This document shows, in pieces, positions 17,654-26,136 of a stretch of DNA of 64,000 nucleotides. The stretch lies in the NCBI RefSeq assembly GCF_003054965.1, contig NZ_MIES01000033.1:682001-746000 (forward strand), in the 5' to 3' direction. Both the position numbers and the translations under genes were made by a program. This DNA comes from Saccharospirillum sp. MSK14-1 (GTDB lineage Bacteria > Pseudomonadota > Gammaproteobacteria > Pseudomonadales > Natronospirillaceae). The first letter of the stretch is position 1; each line of letters starts with the position of its first letter. A model generated the notes under the pieces. It was not told where the DNA came from, made no database searches, and was given only the letters and a program-made list of their open reading frames with translations.

Positions 17654-18344
17654 ATCCCGCCGTGTATGGCGGCGTCAATGGCGTGCGCGTTGGCACCAAC
17701 CGCACGTCCGCCTGGCCGTCTGGCTGGATGCACTGATTGTTGACCATGGATTATTGCGTCCGCTGTGGAATCGCCCTCAGCGCTTTGCGAAAGACGCCTG
17801 GCGCGCTAATCAGCCTGGACCCATCGGTATTCGCCGTCTGGCCAAAAAAGGGATACACACCATCGTGAATCTGCGCGGTTCAGGCAGTGGCGGCGCGATC
17901 CTGCTGGAAGAACAAGCCTGTGATCGTTACGGTGTTGAGCTGATTCATGTTCGTATGTCATCGCGTGGCGCGCCCTCCAAAAAGCGCATCCTGGCGTTTG
18001 CTGATCTGGTTCAGCAGTTGGACACCCCGGTGCTGTTTCATTGCAAGTCGGGTGCGGATCGCTCGGGCTTTGCAGCAGGTCTGTATTTGCTGCTGACGGG
18101 GCAGGGTGATGTAGCCGATGCCAAGGCCCAGTTAACGTGGCGTAATCTGCATTTCAAAGGCGCCAAAACCGGTTTGTTGCATGAGTTTTTCTGCGCCTAT
18201 GAGCGCTATCAACTCGACACGGATTCAGCAATGTCTTTTCTGGATTGGGTGGCCCAGGTCTACGATCCGGATCAGCTTGAGCAATCATTTAAGCCTCGCA
18301 GATTCAGCGCGTGGCTGGTAGACAAGGTATTACGACGTGAGTGA
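17646..18344 (+). CDS. tyrosine/dual-specificity phosphatase-like protein (second copy)
   Basis: 232 residues with HCKSGADRSG (Cys-x5-Arg) and NLRGSGSGGA. It is the paralogue of the gene at 14906. It overlaps the YrbL-like gene by 8 bases and msbA by 8 bases, so the three are co-translated. The coupling of a kinase-like and a phosphatase-like protein to the lipid A flippase suggests control or processing of a phosphate on LPS core or lipid A, though an ordinary protein phosphatase cannot be ruled out. Confidence 0.75.
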   Translation: MTKSRRVWRRQWRARWHQPHVRLAVWLDALIVDHGLLRPLWNRPQRFAKDAWRANQPGPIGIRRLAKKGIHTIVNLRGSGSGGAILLEEQACDRYGVELIHVRMSSRGAPSKKRILAFADLVQQLDTPVLFHCKSGADRSGFAAGLYLLLTGQGDVADAKAQLTWRNLHFKGAKTGLLHEFFCAYERYQLDTDSAMSFLDWVAQVYDPDQLEQSFKPRRFSAWLVDKVLRRE

Positions 18345-20103
18345 ATACAAACTCGATATCCACCAGGACACCCCCAGGCGAACCTTGATTCATCGCCTAT
18401 GGCGTCATTATTTAAAAGGCCACTGGCCCTGGCTCTTGGTCGCCGCAGTGCTGGTGGTGATTGAGGGCAGTGCGCTGGGGTTGCTCAGTTATCTGGTGCA
18501 GCCCATGTTCGATAACATCTTTGTTCAGGGTAATGCGGATGATGTTATCTGGATTGCCTTAGCCATTTTTATTGTATTTACCGCCCGGGCTTTGGGTGGG
18601 TTTGGCCAGCGGACCATTACGTTGACGGTCGGTTTGCGCGTCATTACCGACATGCAAAAAGACATGCTGTCGCATCTGATTCGTTTGGATTCGGCTTTTT
18701 TTGGTCAGCATTCGCCGGGTGCTTTGATTGAGCGTGTCCGTGGTGATACCCAAGCATTAAAAAACTTTGCCAGCACCGCGCTGATCAATCTTGGGCGTGA
18801 TTCCATCTCTTTGGTTGCTTTACTGACGGTCGCCATGATGGCTGATTGGCGCTGGACACTGTTTGCGCTGGTTGGTTTGCCGTTGTTGTCGGTTCCGATT
18901 GCGGGGCTGCGTCGATTGATTTTAAAAACGACGCGTAATTCCCGGGAAATTTCGTCTGTGATGTCCATGCGTCTGGATGAAATTTTTCACGGCATCAATG
19001 CCATTAAACAAAATAATCTTGAACCGCATGAAGATGACCGGTTCGCTAAAGAAACGGATCGGTTTTACAAATACCAGCGTCGATCTGAAATCGGTAAGGC
19101 AGCAATGCCTGCGATGATCGACTTGGTTGCTGGTTTTGGCTTTGTCTTTGTGGTCATTTACGGCGGTTATCAAATCATTGATGGCGAAAAAACCATCGGT
19201 GAGTTTATGAGTTTCTTTACGGCGATGGCGTTGATCTTCGACCCCTTGCGTCGCTTATCCAACATCAGTGGTGCTTTTCAGTCAGCCAGCGCCAGTTTGG
19301 AGCGGATTTTTTCTGTGCTCGATCTGCGTCCGCGTATTAGCAATCCCGCCCGTTCAATGGCTGCGCCGGTTGATGTCGCGAACTGCGATGTTGTATTGGA
19401 TGACGTGCGTTTTGCTTACGGAGAGCAACCGGTATTGCGTGGTCTCAGTCTGACGGCACCGGCCGGTAAAATGACGGCGTTGGTTGGTGCTTCAGGCGCG
19501 GGTAAATCAACCATCTTTAATTTATTGACGCGCTTGGTCGATCCTCAAGAGGGTCGTATTTGTCTGGGTGATCAGGCGATCAATCAGTTAGATTTGACGG
19601 AGCTACGTGCTTTATATTCGGTCGTCAGTCAGGATTCTGCCTTATTCGACGAAACCATTCGACAGAATATTTTGTTGGGCAATTTACAGGCGGATGATGA
19701 CCGACTCACACAAGCCGCGCGCGAAGCATTGGTAGAAGAATATACGCAACATCTGGAAGCAGGCTTGGATACACTGGCTGGCCCGCGGGGGTCTAACCTT
19801 TCCGGTGGTCAACGGCAGCGGGTAGCAATTGCTCGTGCGCTGTTACGTGATGCACCCATTTTGTTGCTGGATGAAGCGACCTCAGCGCTCGATACCCGTA
19901 CCGAAAAACTGATCCAGCAAACGCTCGAAGATCTGGCAAAACGCAAAACCACCTTGGTGATTGCGCATCGCTTATCAACCGTTATGAATGCCGATTTGAT
20001 TCATGTGCTTGAACAGGGGCAGGTGGTTGAGAGTGGTACTCATCAGGAATTGCTGGCCAAAGGTGGCGCGTACTACCGTCTGCATTCCACCTTCGAACAC
20101 TGA
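18337..20103 (+). CDS. msbA: lipid A export ABC transporter MsbA
   Basis: A 588-residue half-transporter that flips lipid A-core across the inner membrane using ATP, as a homodimer. The N-terminal six-helix domain (segments near residues 32-50, 68-90, 143-190, 260-300) is followed by an ATPase domain with Walker A GASGAGKST (about residues 384-392), the signature LSGGQRQRVAIARAL, Walker B ILLLDEATSALD and the H-loop IAHRLST. The start is GTG at 18337 inside the end of the phosphatase-like gene. The usual lpxK neighbour is absent; here the partners are the YrbL-like and phosphatase-like genes, and lptG/lptF converge 6 bases downstream. Confidence 0.9.
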   Translation: MSEYKLDIHQDTPRRTLIHRLWRHYLKGHWPWLLVAAVLVVIEGSALGLLSYLVQPMFDNIFVQGNADDVIWIALAIFIVFTARALGGFGQRTITLTVGLRVITDMQKDMLSHLIRLDSAFFGQHSPGALIERVRGDTQALKNFASTALINLGRDSISLVALLTVAMMADWRWTLFALVGLPLLSVPIAGLRRLILKTTRNSREISSVMSMRLDEIFHGINAIKQNNLEPHEDDRFAKETDRFYKYQRRSEIGKAAMPAMIDLVAGFGFVFVVIYGGYQIIDGEKTIGEFMSFFTAMALIFDPLRRLSNISGAFQSASASLERIFSVLDLRPRISNPARSMAAPVDVANCDVVLDDVRFAYGEQPVLRGLSLTAPAGKMTALVGASGAGKSTIFNLLTRLVDPQEGRICLGDQAINQLDLTELRALYSVVSQDSALFDETIRQNILLGNLQADDDRLTQAAREALVEEYTQHLEAGLDTLAGPRGSNLSGGQRQRVAIARALLRDAPILLLDEATSALDTRTEKLIQQTLEDLAKRKTTLVIAHRLSTVMNADLIHVLEQGQVVESGTHQELLAKGGAYYRLHSTFEH

Positions 20104-20109
20104 TCCTAT

Positions 20110-21174
20110 CTACAGCCGTCGACTGACTAAAGCGACGGCGATCATCAGAAACGCGAGTGGTGGGAGGAGCGCCGCGTAAGGCGCAGACATTCCGGCGACC
20201 ATCAATAAACTCGCACTGGTTTCGGTCGCCAACTGGACGGCGATAGCGGCAGCTACCCCTTTAAATGCAGCGTCTCCCAGTGTTTTCTGACGAAATGAAC
20301 CGAACGAAAACACCAAGGCTAAAAACAACATACCCAAATAAGTAATCGGGAACCAAAGCCGGTTCCAGAAGGTTAACACCAGCTCTGGATCGGACCGACG
20401 TTGCTGTTGTGAGAATTTCACCTGTTGCCAAACCTGAGGCAGTGTCAGTTCGCGCGTGCGCTGTGCCAGCAACGACAATAAGTCGGCATTGAAATTGTCG
20501 GGCTGCCAATTCAGAGTCTCGAACTCACCGTGAGTGACTTGATCGTTATTAAACTCAATACTGCGACCATTCTTTAACTGCCAGCCGCGATTAATGGGGG
20601 TGGCTTCCGGTGCATACAGCATGCTGGCGAGGTCGTTATCCGGTGTTAACTCAAAGACCGTTAAGCCACGGATATTTCGCTCGGGTGATACAAAATCGAC
20701 GTTGATGATCCACTGGTTATCCTGGAACCATTCGCCACGCAACGTGGGCAAAGAGCGGTTCAGATCCATCGCCCGGGATACCTCGGCCTGTTGACGCATC
20801 TGCGGGGCGACCCACTCTCCAATGAGATAAATTACCGGTAATAACAACAGGCCCGGTAGTAGCAATCGCAGCACCAGCCCATGGGCACTGCTGGACGCAA
20901 GCTGGATGATGACCAGTTCGTTATTTTTAGCCATGCCCGCAACGGAAATCAGGGTGCCAAGCAGCACCATGGGGCCGATGTACTGATAAATTTCCAGCGG
21001 CATGCACAGCAGTTGATACAGGGTGGCTTCCAGTGGGCCATAGGTTTCACTGGCGCGCCGGCTGAGTTCATCGGCAACGCCCATCACCAGCAGCAAGCCG
21101 CCAATGGCGAGTACAACAATGGCGATGAACACCGCTGTACGACGAATGATATAGGCGTTAAGGATCGCAATCAT
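20110..21174 (-). CDS. lptG: LPS export system permease LptG
   Basis: Inner-membrane permease of the LptB2FGC transporter that pulls LPS from the inner membrane. About 354 residues with six membrane segments, three at each end (ILNAYIIRRTAVFIAIVVLAIGG-type start; FPITYLGMLFLALVFSFGSFRQ; final LLPPLAFLMIAVALVSRRL), around a periplasmic beta-jellyroll domain. The start is ATG at 21174, which shares one base with the lptF stop (TGATG); an upstream in-frame start at 21231 would only add residues overlapping lptF. It is convergent with msbA, so two steps of LPS export are neighbours. Confidence 0.93.
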   Translation of the reverse strand: MIAILNAYIIRRTAVFIAIVVLAIGGLLLVMGVADELSRRASETYGPLEATLYQLLCMPLEIYQYIGPMVLLGTLISVAGMAKNNELVIIQLASSSAHGLVLRLLLPGLLLLPVIYLIGEWVAPQMRQQAEVSRAMDLNRSLPTLRGEWFQDNQWIINVDFVSPERNIRGLTVFELTPDNDLASMLYAPEATPINRGWQLKNGRSIEFNNDQVTHGEFETLNWQPDNFNADLLSLLAQRTRELTLPQVWQQVKFSQQQRRSDPELVLTFWNRLWFPITYLGMLFLALVFSFGSFRQKTLGDAAFKGVAAAIAVQLATETSASLLMVAGMSAPYAALLPPLAFLMIAVALVSRRL

Positions 21175-22220
21175 CAGCGATGCCTCCGAACCAAAGCAAC
21201 TCCCACTAATGCCAGAAACCCGAGGTACCACCAGGGACTGGCAATCAGCGGCAGCTGACCTTTTTCCACGGCCGTTTGCAACGTCTGTTGGCCAAAGGTG
21301 AAGATAATGTAGAGCACAATGCCCATGGCAACGGCACCGACTTTGCCTTTGCGTGGTTTTACCCGGGTGAGTGCAACTGCCCAGATGGCAAGAACGGGTA
21401 TCAGGCCTGCCAGCATGCTGCGTTCAATGGCGTCACTGCGATTTGACTGCCGATTACTTTGCCACAAAGCCGCGGTGCTGCTGGCATCTCTGGATGAACT
21501 GGAACCACCACTTTCAGCGCTGGGAATATAGAGCGCGAATTGCCGGTAATCGATTTTTTCGGTCTCATCGGGCGTCAGCGAAAAAATGCGTTGGGCACCA
21601 TTAAACAAGGTTAGGTATTGTCGCTGTTGTTGCGTTTCAATGCGTGCGGACGGGGCGGTGTTAACGGCGATTCGGTCATCCTCGGCACGGACCATAAAGA
21701 CCGACAACAAGGTGCCTTCGGATGGATTGGACCGCTGTGCGTATAAGGTGGTGTTGCGCTGATTGAGCGAATAAAAATCCCCTGGGGTGACAATGTCGGT
21801 CAGTGGACGATTTTGTTGCTCAATTAAATACCGCGTCAGGTTACCTTGTGACACTGGCGTTAGCCAGTGCGTAAAAGCCAGCATGACGACCATGGCCGGT
21901 AAAGCGGTATAGAGCAATACCTGTTTCAGGATGTCGCTGTCAGATTGACCAATGGCATGCAGAATAATGCGCTCGGACTCTTCACTCATCCGGTTCAAAC
22001 TGGTCAAGGCCGCGAGGAAAAATGCAGCGGGTAGTAACTCAGGAATCAGGATCGGCAGCTGGTATCCGATGATGGCCAGGATGGCCCAGTCGGAATATTG
22101 CCCGGATACAACCCGTCCCAGGATCTCACTCATTTCTCCGGCCACGAGCAGGGCCGACAGGATTGCCGTAATCAGAATAAAGGGCTTGAGAATTTCACGG
22201 CACAGATACCAGGTGAGCAA
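21174..22220 (-). CDS. lptF: LPS export system permease LptF
   Basis: The partner permease of LptG, 348 residues. It begins with the family N-terminus YLCREILKPFILITAILSAL, has six membrane segments in a three-plus-three arrangement and a periplasmic jellyroll domain between (LTRYLIEQQNRPLTDIVTPGDF and following). The start is TTG at 22220, supported by AGGA seven bases upstream. It forms a two-gene operon with lptG. In many gammaproteobacteria pepA lies divergently here; in this window the upstream neighbour is a Wzz-type gene instead. Confidence 0.93.
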   Translation of the reverse strand: MLTWYLCREILKPFILITAILSALLVAGEMSEILGRVVSGQYSDWAILAIIGYQLPILIPELLPAAFFLAALTSLNRMSEESERIILHAIGQSDSDILKQVLLYTALPAMVVMLAFTHWLTPVSQGNLTRYLIEQQNRPLTDIVTPGDFYSLNQRNTTLYAQRSNPSEGTLLSVFMVRAEDDRIAVNTAPSARIETQQQRQYLTLFNGAQRIFSLTPDETEKIDYRQFALYIPSAESGGSSSSRDASSTAALWQSNRQSNRSDAIERSMLAGLIPVLAIWAVALTRVKPRKGKVGAVAMGIVLYIIFTFGQQTLQTAVEKGQLPLIASPWWYLGFLALVGVALVRRHR

Positions 22221-22295
22221 GATAGAATCCTGTTTAAGAAAAAGCGCAGTATAGCGGTCAGCCGCAGACGACCCAAGCCGACTGCGGCACCAGTA

Positions 22296-23492
22296 TTATT
22301 CGTTTTCGCGAAGTGCCATGCGAATCAGAGCAACGAATACGCCTAAAAATCCGCCGAGTATAAAAGCAGCGACAACAATGAGTTTGCGTTTGGGTGAGGA
22401 CGGATTGGCCGGAACGCGAGCCAGAGTGTCTGTGTCAATCAATGAAACGTCATCGAGTGAAATTTGAATGTTTTGCAAGCTGGCCATTTCGCCGACCAGC
22501 TCTGAGCGATTGACGCTGCGCTTGGTCACTGGCGGGGTGGTTACGAAAATATTGCCTTCTGGCATAGTGGTGATCTTATTCAGGCTGGAAAGATCGATGA
22601 CCTCGGTTTCATTAAAACTGGCTGCAAACTGAAGCGCAGCGCCGTCTTTCCGCAGCGCTTCCAGTTGCGCGCGAAGAATGCGTGTACCTTGCAAAAATAG
22701 GTCGCTGTCCCCGTAATTATTACGCTGAGTCATCAGCTGGACATTGCCCGCACCGTGGACCAATGCGGCCCAGTCGGTTGGTTCAACGATATTCAGTGTA
22801 TCGGCAAGACTTAAGGCTTGCTCCAGTTCATTCACGCGCTGCTGCAGTGAGGTTTCCGCTGCCAGTTCCACTTGAGTGATATGCGCTTGTAATCGTGCAA
22901 GGCGAATGTCGCGGGTGGCTTCAATGTCTGCTTTAAAGTGTTCTGCAGTTCGCTGCGCCGCCAAGGCAATCAGCTCATTGAGGACAGCTTGGGCTGTCTG
23001 GGGATCAGCGGATAAAAAACTAACGGTGACCGACTCCAGAGGAATGGTGTCATCTTCCAGAGATTCAGGGTTCGTCGGGGTGATCGTCAAGCTGTGCTGC
23101 AGACTCTGGACCGTGCTGACTTGGGCTGCGTCATTGAGCTGTTCGTCACGGTCAATGACCGAGTTATAGGCGGCTACCATCAGTGAATAAGAATTCAGGT
23201 TGTCCACAAACTCACGGCTAATATCATCCAGTTCGATGGATTTGATGGACTGCTCCATCAACGGCTGTACGGCCTGTAGAGTTGGCTGGGTAAAGGTCGC
23301 TTCGACTCGATATTTATTGGGCAGTGAGACAACGGTGATGCCTGCGAGTGCAACCACCGCTAGCATAATACTGCCGATCAACACCCACTGTGCAAAGAGT
23401 CCTCTCAGCAAAGCCCCCAGGTCAATGGTGTCGTCATCTGGATAGGAAACCGATGGTTGCTTGGCTGGTTGAGGATTGTCGGTGGATGCCAT
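22296..23492 (-). CDS. Wzz-type O-antigen chain-length determinant / polysaccharide co-polymerase
   Basis: About 398 residues with the two-helix Wzz topology. There is an N-terminal membrane segment (LFAQWVLIGSIMLAVVALAG, near residues 30-50), a long helical periplasmic domain, and a C-terminal segment (KLIVVAAFILGGFLGVFVAL) preceded by the proline/glycine motif NPSSPKRK. It sets the length of O-antigen or capsule chains with the Wzy polymerase. ATG 23492 is chosen; a TTG at 23498 has the better-placed GGGAG and is possible. No tyrosine-kinase domain is attached. Confidence 0.88.
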   Translation of the reverse strand: MASTDNPQPAKQPSVSYPDDDTIDLGALLRGLFAQWVLIGSIMLAVVALAGITVVSLPNKYRVEATFTQPTLQAVQPLMEQSIKSIELDDISREFVDNLNSYSLMVAAYNSVIDRDEQLNDAAQVSTVQSLQHSLTITPTNPESLEDDTIPLESVTVSFLSADPQTAQAVLNELIALAAQRTAEHFKADIEATRDIRLARLQAHITQVELAAETSLQQRVNELEQALSLADTLNIVEPTDWAALVHGAGNVQLMTQRNNYGDSDLFLQGTRILRAQLEALRKDGAALQFAASFNETEVIDLSSLNKITTMPEGNIFVTTPPVTKRSVNRSELVGEMASLQNIQISLDDVSLIDTDTLARVPANPSSPKRKLIVVAAFILGGFLGVFVALIRMALRENE

Positions 23493-23584
23493 TGGCAAAG
23501 ATACTCCCTATCATTCTGGTGTCTGCATTGTGCAGCGCAGTATACGAGAGCACTACAGCCAGGCCAACCGGTGGCGTTGTGACT

Positions 23585-23615
23585 TTGAAACAGGGTACAG
23601 TTGGCGTCTGATAAT
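23585..23615 (+). promoter_or_regulatory. possible promoter for cpsG
   Basis: TTGAAA at 23585-23590 and GATAAT at 23610-23615 are separated by 19 bases, slightly long, and end 28 bases before the cpsG start. There is no other good candidate in the 150-base divergent spacer. Confidence 0.35.
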
Positions 23616-23643
23616 GCTGCCAGTTTCCTAAATGGAGTGACGA

Positions 23644-25011
23644 ATGACCGAGTTGACCTGCTTTGGCGCCTACGACATCCGCGGACAGTTGGGTACCGAG
23701 CTGAACAGGGATATTGCCTATCGCATTGGCCGTGCCTTTGCGGCCTTCTTACAGCCTAAAACCGTCGTCGTTGGCGGTGATGTGCGTGAAACCTCGCCGG
23801 AGTTGAAGGCAGCATTTGCTCAGGGGGTCATGGATTTCGGCGCGGATGTTATTGACATCGGCCTGTGCGGTACCGAAGAGGTCTATTTCGCCACCGATTA
23901 TCTGAACGCCGATGGTGGCTGCATGGTGACTGCCAGCCACAACCCGATCAATTACAACGGCATGAAGATGGTGCGCGAGCAGTCCAAACCTATCTCGCGT
24001 GATACCGGACTGGATGACATTAAGAAGATGGCTGAAGCCGAAGATTTTGGTCCGGCCGCGGCTAAGCCCGGCACGATGACAGAAATCGATAACAGCCAAG
24101 CCTATGTCGATCATCTGATCAGTTTTGTCGACATTCCCAATCTCAAACCCATGACGTTGGTAACCAACGCGGGCAACGGCGCCGCAGGCCCATCGCTTGA
24201 TCGCCTGGAAAAGGCGCTGCTGGCCGCGGGAGCCCCCCTGGAATTTATCAAGGTGCACAACGAGCCGGACGGGTCCTTTCCCAACGGTATTCCCAACCCT
24301 TTGTTGCACGAACAGCAGCCGGTGACCTCCAAAGCCGTTCGCGAGAATAAAGCGGATATGGGCATTGCCTGGGACGGTGACTTTGACCGCTGCTTTTTGT
24401 GGGACGAAGACGGCAACTTTATCGAAGGCTATTATATTGTCGGTCTGCTGGCCGAAGCCTTTTTGGTGAAACAGCCCGGTTCGAAGATTGTTTACGACCC
24501 ACGTCTAACCTGGAATACCGTCGAGATTGTCGAAGGCAAAGGTGGCACCGCGGTGATGTGTAAGTCCGGCCATGCGTTCATTAAAGAGAAAATGCGCAAG
24601 GAAGACGCCATCTACGGCGGTGAAATGAGCGCACACCATTATTTCCGGGATTTCTCTTACTGCGATTCTGGCATGTTGCCCTGGCTGCTGGTGATTGATC
24701 TGCTGAGTAAAAAACAGACGTCACTGAAGTCGCTGGTGGGTCAGCAGATGGCCAACTTCCCGTCGCCGGGTGAAATTAACAGCCAGGTAGCCGATGCCGA
24801 CGAAGCCATGACTCGCGTCTATGAAGCCTATAAGGCTCAGGCCATCGCTGAGGATCGCATTGACGGTTTGTCACTGGAGTTCGACGACTGGCGCTTTAAC
24901 CTGCGCAAATCCAACACCGAACCGGTGATTCGCCTCAATGTGGAAACCCGCAGCGATAAAGAGCTGATGGACGAAAAGACACAGGAACTGTTGGCATTGA
25001 TCCGGCAGTGA
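23644..25011 (+). CDS. cpsG: phosphomannomutase (CpsG/ManB type)
   Basis: Interconverts mannose-6-phosphate and mannose-1-phosphate, feeding GDP-mannose and hence gmd/fcl at the start of the window. 455 residues, colinear with E. coli CpsG. It shows the phosphoserine loop [13 protein letters not shown], the metal-binding loop DGDFDR, the sugar-binding [13 protein letters not shown] and the phosphate-binding [12 protein letters not shown]. The gene follows the Wzz gene divergently and is 81 bases upstream of galE. Confidence 0.93.
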   Translation: MTELTCFGAYDIRGQLGTELNRDIAYRIGRAFAAFLQPKTVVVGGDVRETSPELKAAFAQGVMDFGADVIDIGLCGTEEVYFATDYLNADGGCMVTASHNPINYNGMKMVREQSKPISRDTGLDDIKKMAEAEDFGPAAAKPGTMTEIDNSQAYVDHLISFVDIPNLKPMTLVTNAGNGAAGPSLDRLEKALLAAGAPLEFIKVHNEPDGSFPNGIPNPLLHEQQPVTSKAVRENKADMGIAWDGDFDRCFLWDEDGNFIEGYYIVGLLAEAFLVKQPGSKIVYDPRLTWNTVEIVEGKGGTAVMCKSGHAFIKEKMRKEDAIYGGEMSAHHYFRDFSYCDSGMLPWLLVIDLLSKKQTSLKSLVGQQMANFPSPGEINSQVADADEAMTRVYEAYKAQAIAEDRIDGLSLEFDDWRFNLRKSNTEPVIRLNVETRSDKELMDEKTQELLALIRQ

Positions 25012-25030
25012 TCCGCTTAGGATGCCTTGC

Positions 25031-25046
25031 TTGAAAACGTTTTCAA
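25031..25046. promoter_or_regulatory. LacI/GalR-family operator-like palindrome upstream of galE
   Basis: TTGAAAACGTTTTCAA is a perfect 16-base palindrome with the central CG typical of LacI-family operators. It lies 46 bases before the galE start and overlaps a possible promoter (TTGCTT at 25027-25032, TATAAA at 25048-25053, spacing 15). No LacI-type regulator gene is in the window. Confidence 0.5.
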
Positions 25047-25092
25047 ATATAAAGTGACGGCTGTTGAAGACTGAGCGGACGAGGGTAAGTTC

Positions 25093-26106
25093 ATGACGAT
25101 TCTGGTAACCGGTGGGGCGGGCTATATCGGCAGCCATACCTGTATTGAACTGATCGAAGCCGGCCAAGACGTGCTGGTGCTCGATAACCTGTCGAACAGC
25201 TCGCGGGAAGCATTGCGCCGGGTCGAAGCGATTGTCGGGCGTCAGGTCCCGTTTGTTGAAGGCGATATTCGCGATGCGGCTTTGCTCGAGCGCGTATTCA
25301 GTGAGCAGTCGATCAGCGCCGTGGTGCATTTTGCCGGTTTGAAAGCGGTCGGTGAAAGCACTGAGATTCCCATCGATTACTACGAAAACAACGTTGCTGG
25401 CACCATTACCTTGTTGCAGGTCATGCGCCGCCATGAGGTTACCCGTTTGGTGTTCAGCTCGTCAGCCACCGTCTATGGTGACCCGGCGTCGGTTCCCATT
25501 CGTGAAGATTTTCCGCTCAGCGCCACCAACCCTTACGGCCAGTCCAAGCTGATGATCGAGCACATGCTTCAGGATCTGGCGCGGTCGGACGAGCGTTGGC
25601 GCATCGCTGTGCTGCGATACTTTAATCCGGTGGGCGCGCATGAATCCGGCACCATTGGGGAAGATCCCAATGGCATTCCCAATAACCTCTTACCCTACAT
25701 TGCCCAGGTTGCGGTTGGTCGGCGTGAGCAGTTAGCGGTGTTCGGCGATGATTACGACACACCCGATGGTACTGGCGTGCGCGACTATATCCATGTGGTC
25801 GATTTGGCGCGTGGACATCTGCGGGCGCTGGATAAGCTCAATACTCAAAGCGGATGCGTGGCCTACAACTTGGGCACTGGCCAGGGTTGCAGTGTCTTGG
25901 ATATGGTGAAAGCGTTTGAGGCCGCGTCCGGCAAATCGGTCCCATTCAAAATTTCGCCACGTCGCCCAGGTGATATCGCCTGTTGTTACGCCGATCCGGC
26001 ATTTGCTGAACGTGAGTTAGGCTGGGTTGCCGAGAAAGGTTTGGACGAAATGATGGCGGATACCTGGCGCTGGCAGCGACAAAATCCGCAAGGGTACGGG
26101 GGCTGA
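25093..26106 (+). CDS. galE: UDP-glucose 4-epimerase
   Basis: Interconverts UDP-glucose and UDP-galactose (or the N-acetyl forms), supplying glycan precursors. 337 residues, as in E. coli. It has the NAD motif GGAGYIGSH (residues 7-15), SSATVYGDP with the catalytic Ser/Thr, YGQSK with the catalytic Tyr and Lys, and the substrate-binding end PRRPGD. It is preceded by a LacI-type palindrome and followed directly by a strong intrinsic terminator that overlaps its stop codon, which marks the end of the glycan region. Confidence 0.94.
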   Translation: MTILVTGGAGYIGSHTCIELIEAGQDVLVLDNLSNSSREALRRVEAIVGRQVPFVEGDIRDAALLERVFSEQSISAVVHFAGLKAVGESTEIPIDYYENNVAGTITLLQVMRRHEVTRLVFSSSATVYGDPASVPIREDFPLSATNPYGQSKLMIEHMLQDLARSDERWRIAVLRYFNPVGAHESGTIGEDPNGIPNNLLPYIAQVAVGRREQLAVFGDDYDTPDGTGVRDYIHVVDLARGHLRALDKLNTQSGCVAYNLGTGQGCSVLDMVKAFEAASGKSVPFKISPRRPGDIACCYADPAFAERELGWVAEKGLDEMMADTWRWQRQNPQGYGG

Positions 26107-26121
26107 ATCAGCCCCTTTTTT
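26098..26121 (+). terminator. rho-independent terminator after galE
   Basis: GGGGCTG and CAGCCCC form a GC-rich stem around a short loop, followed by six T residues. The galE stop codon is within the left arm and loop. Confidence 0.85.
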
Positions 26122-26136
26122 ATGGCCCGCTGAGTG

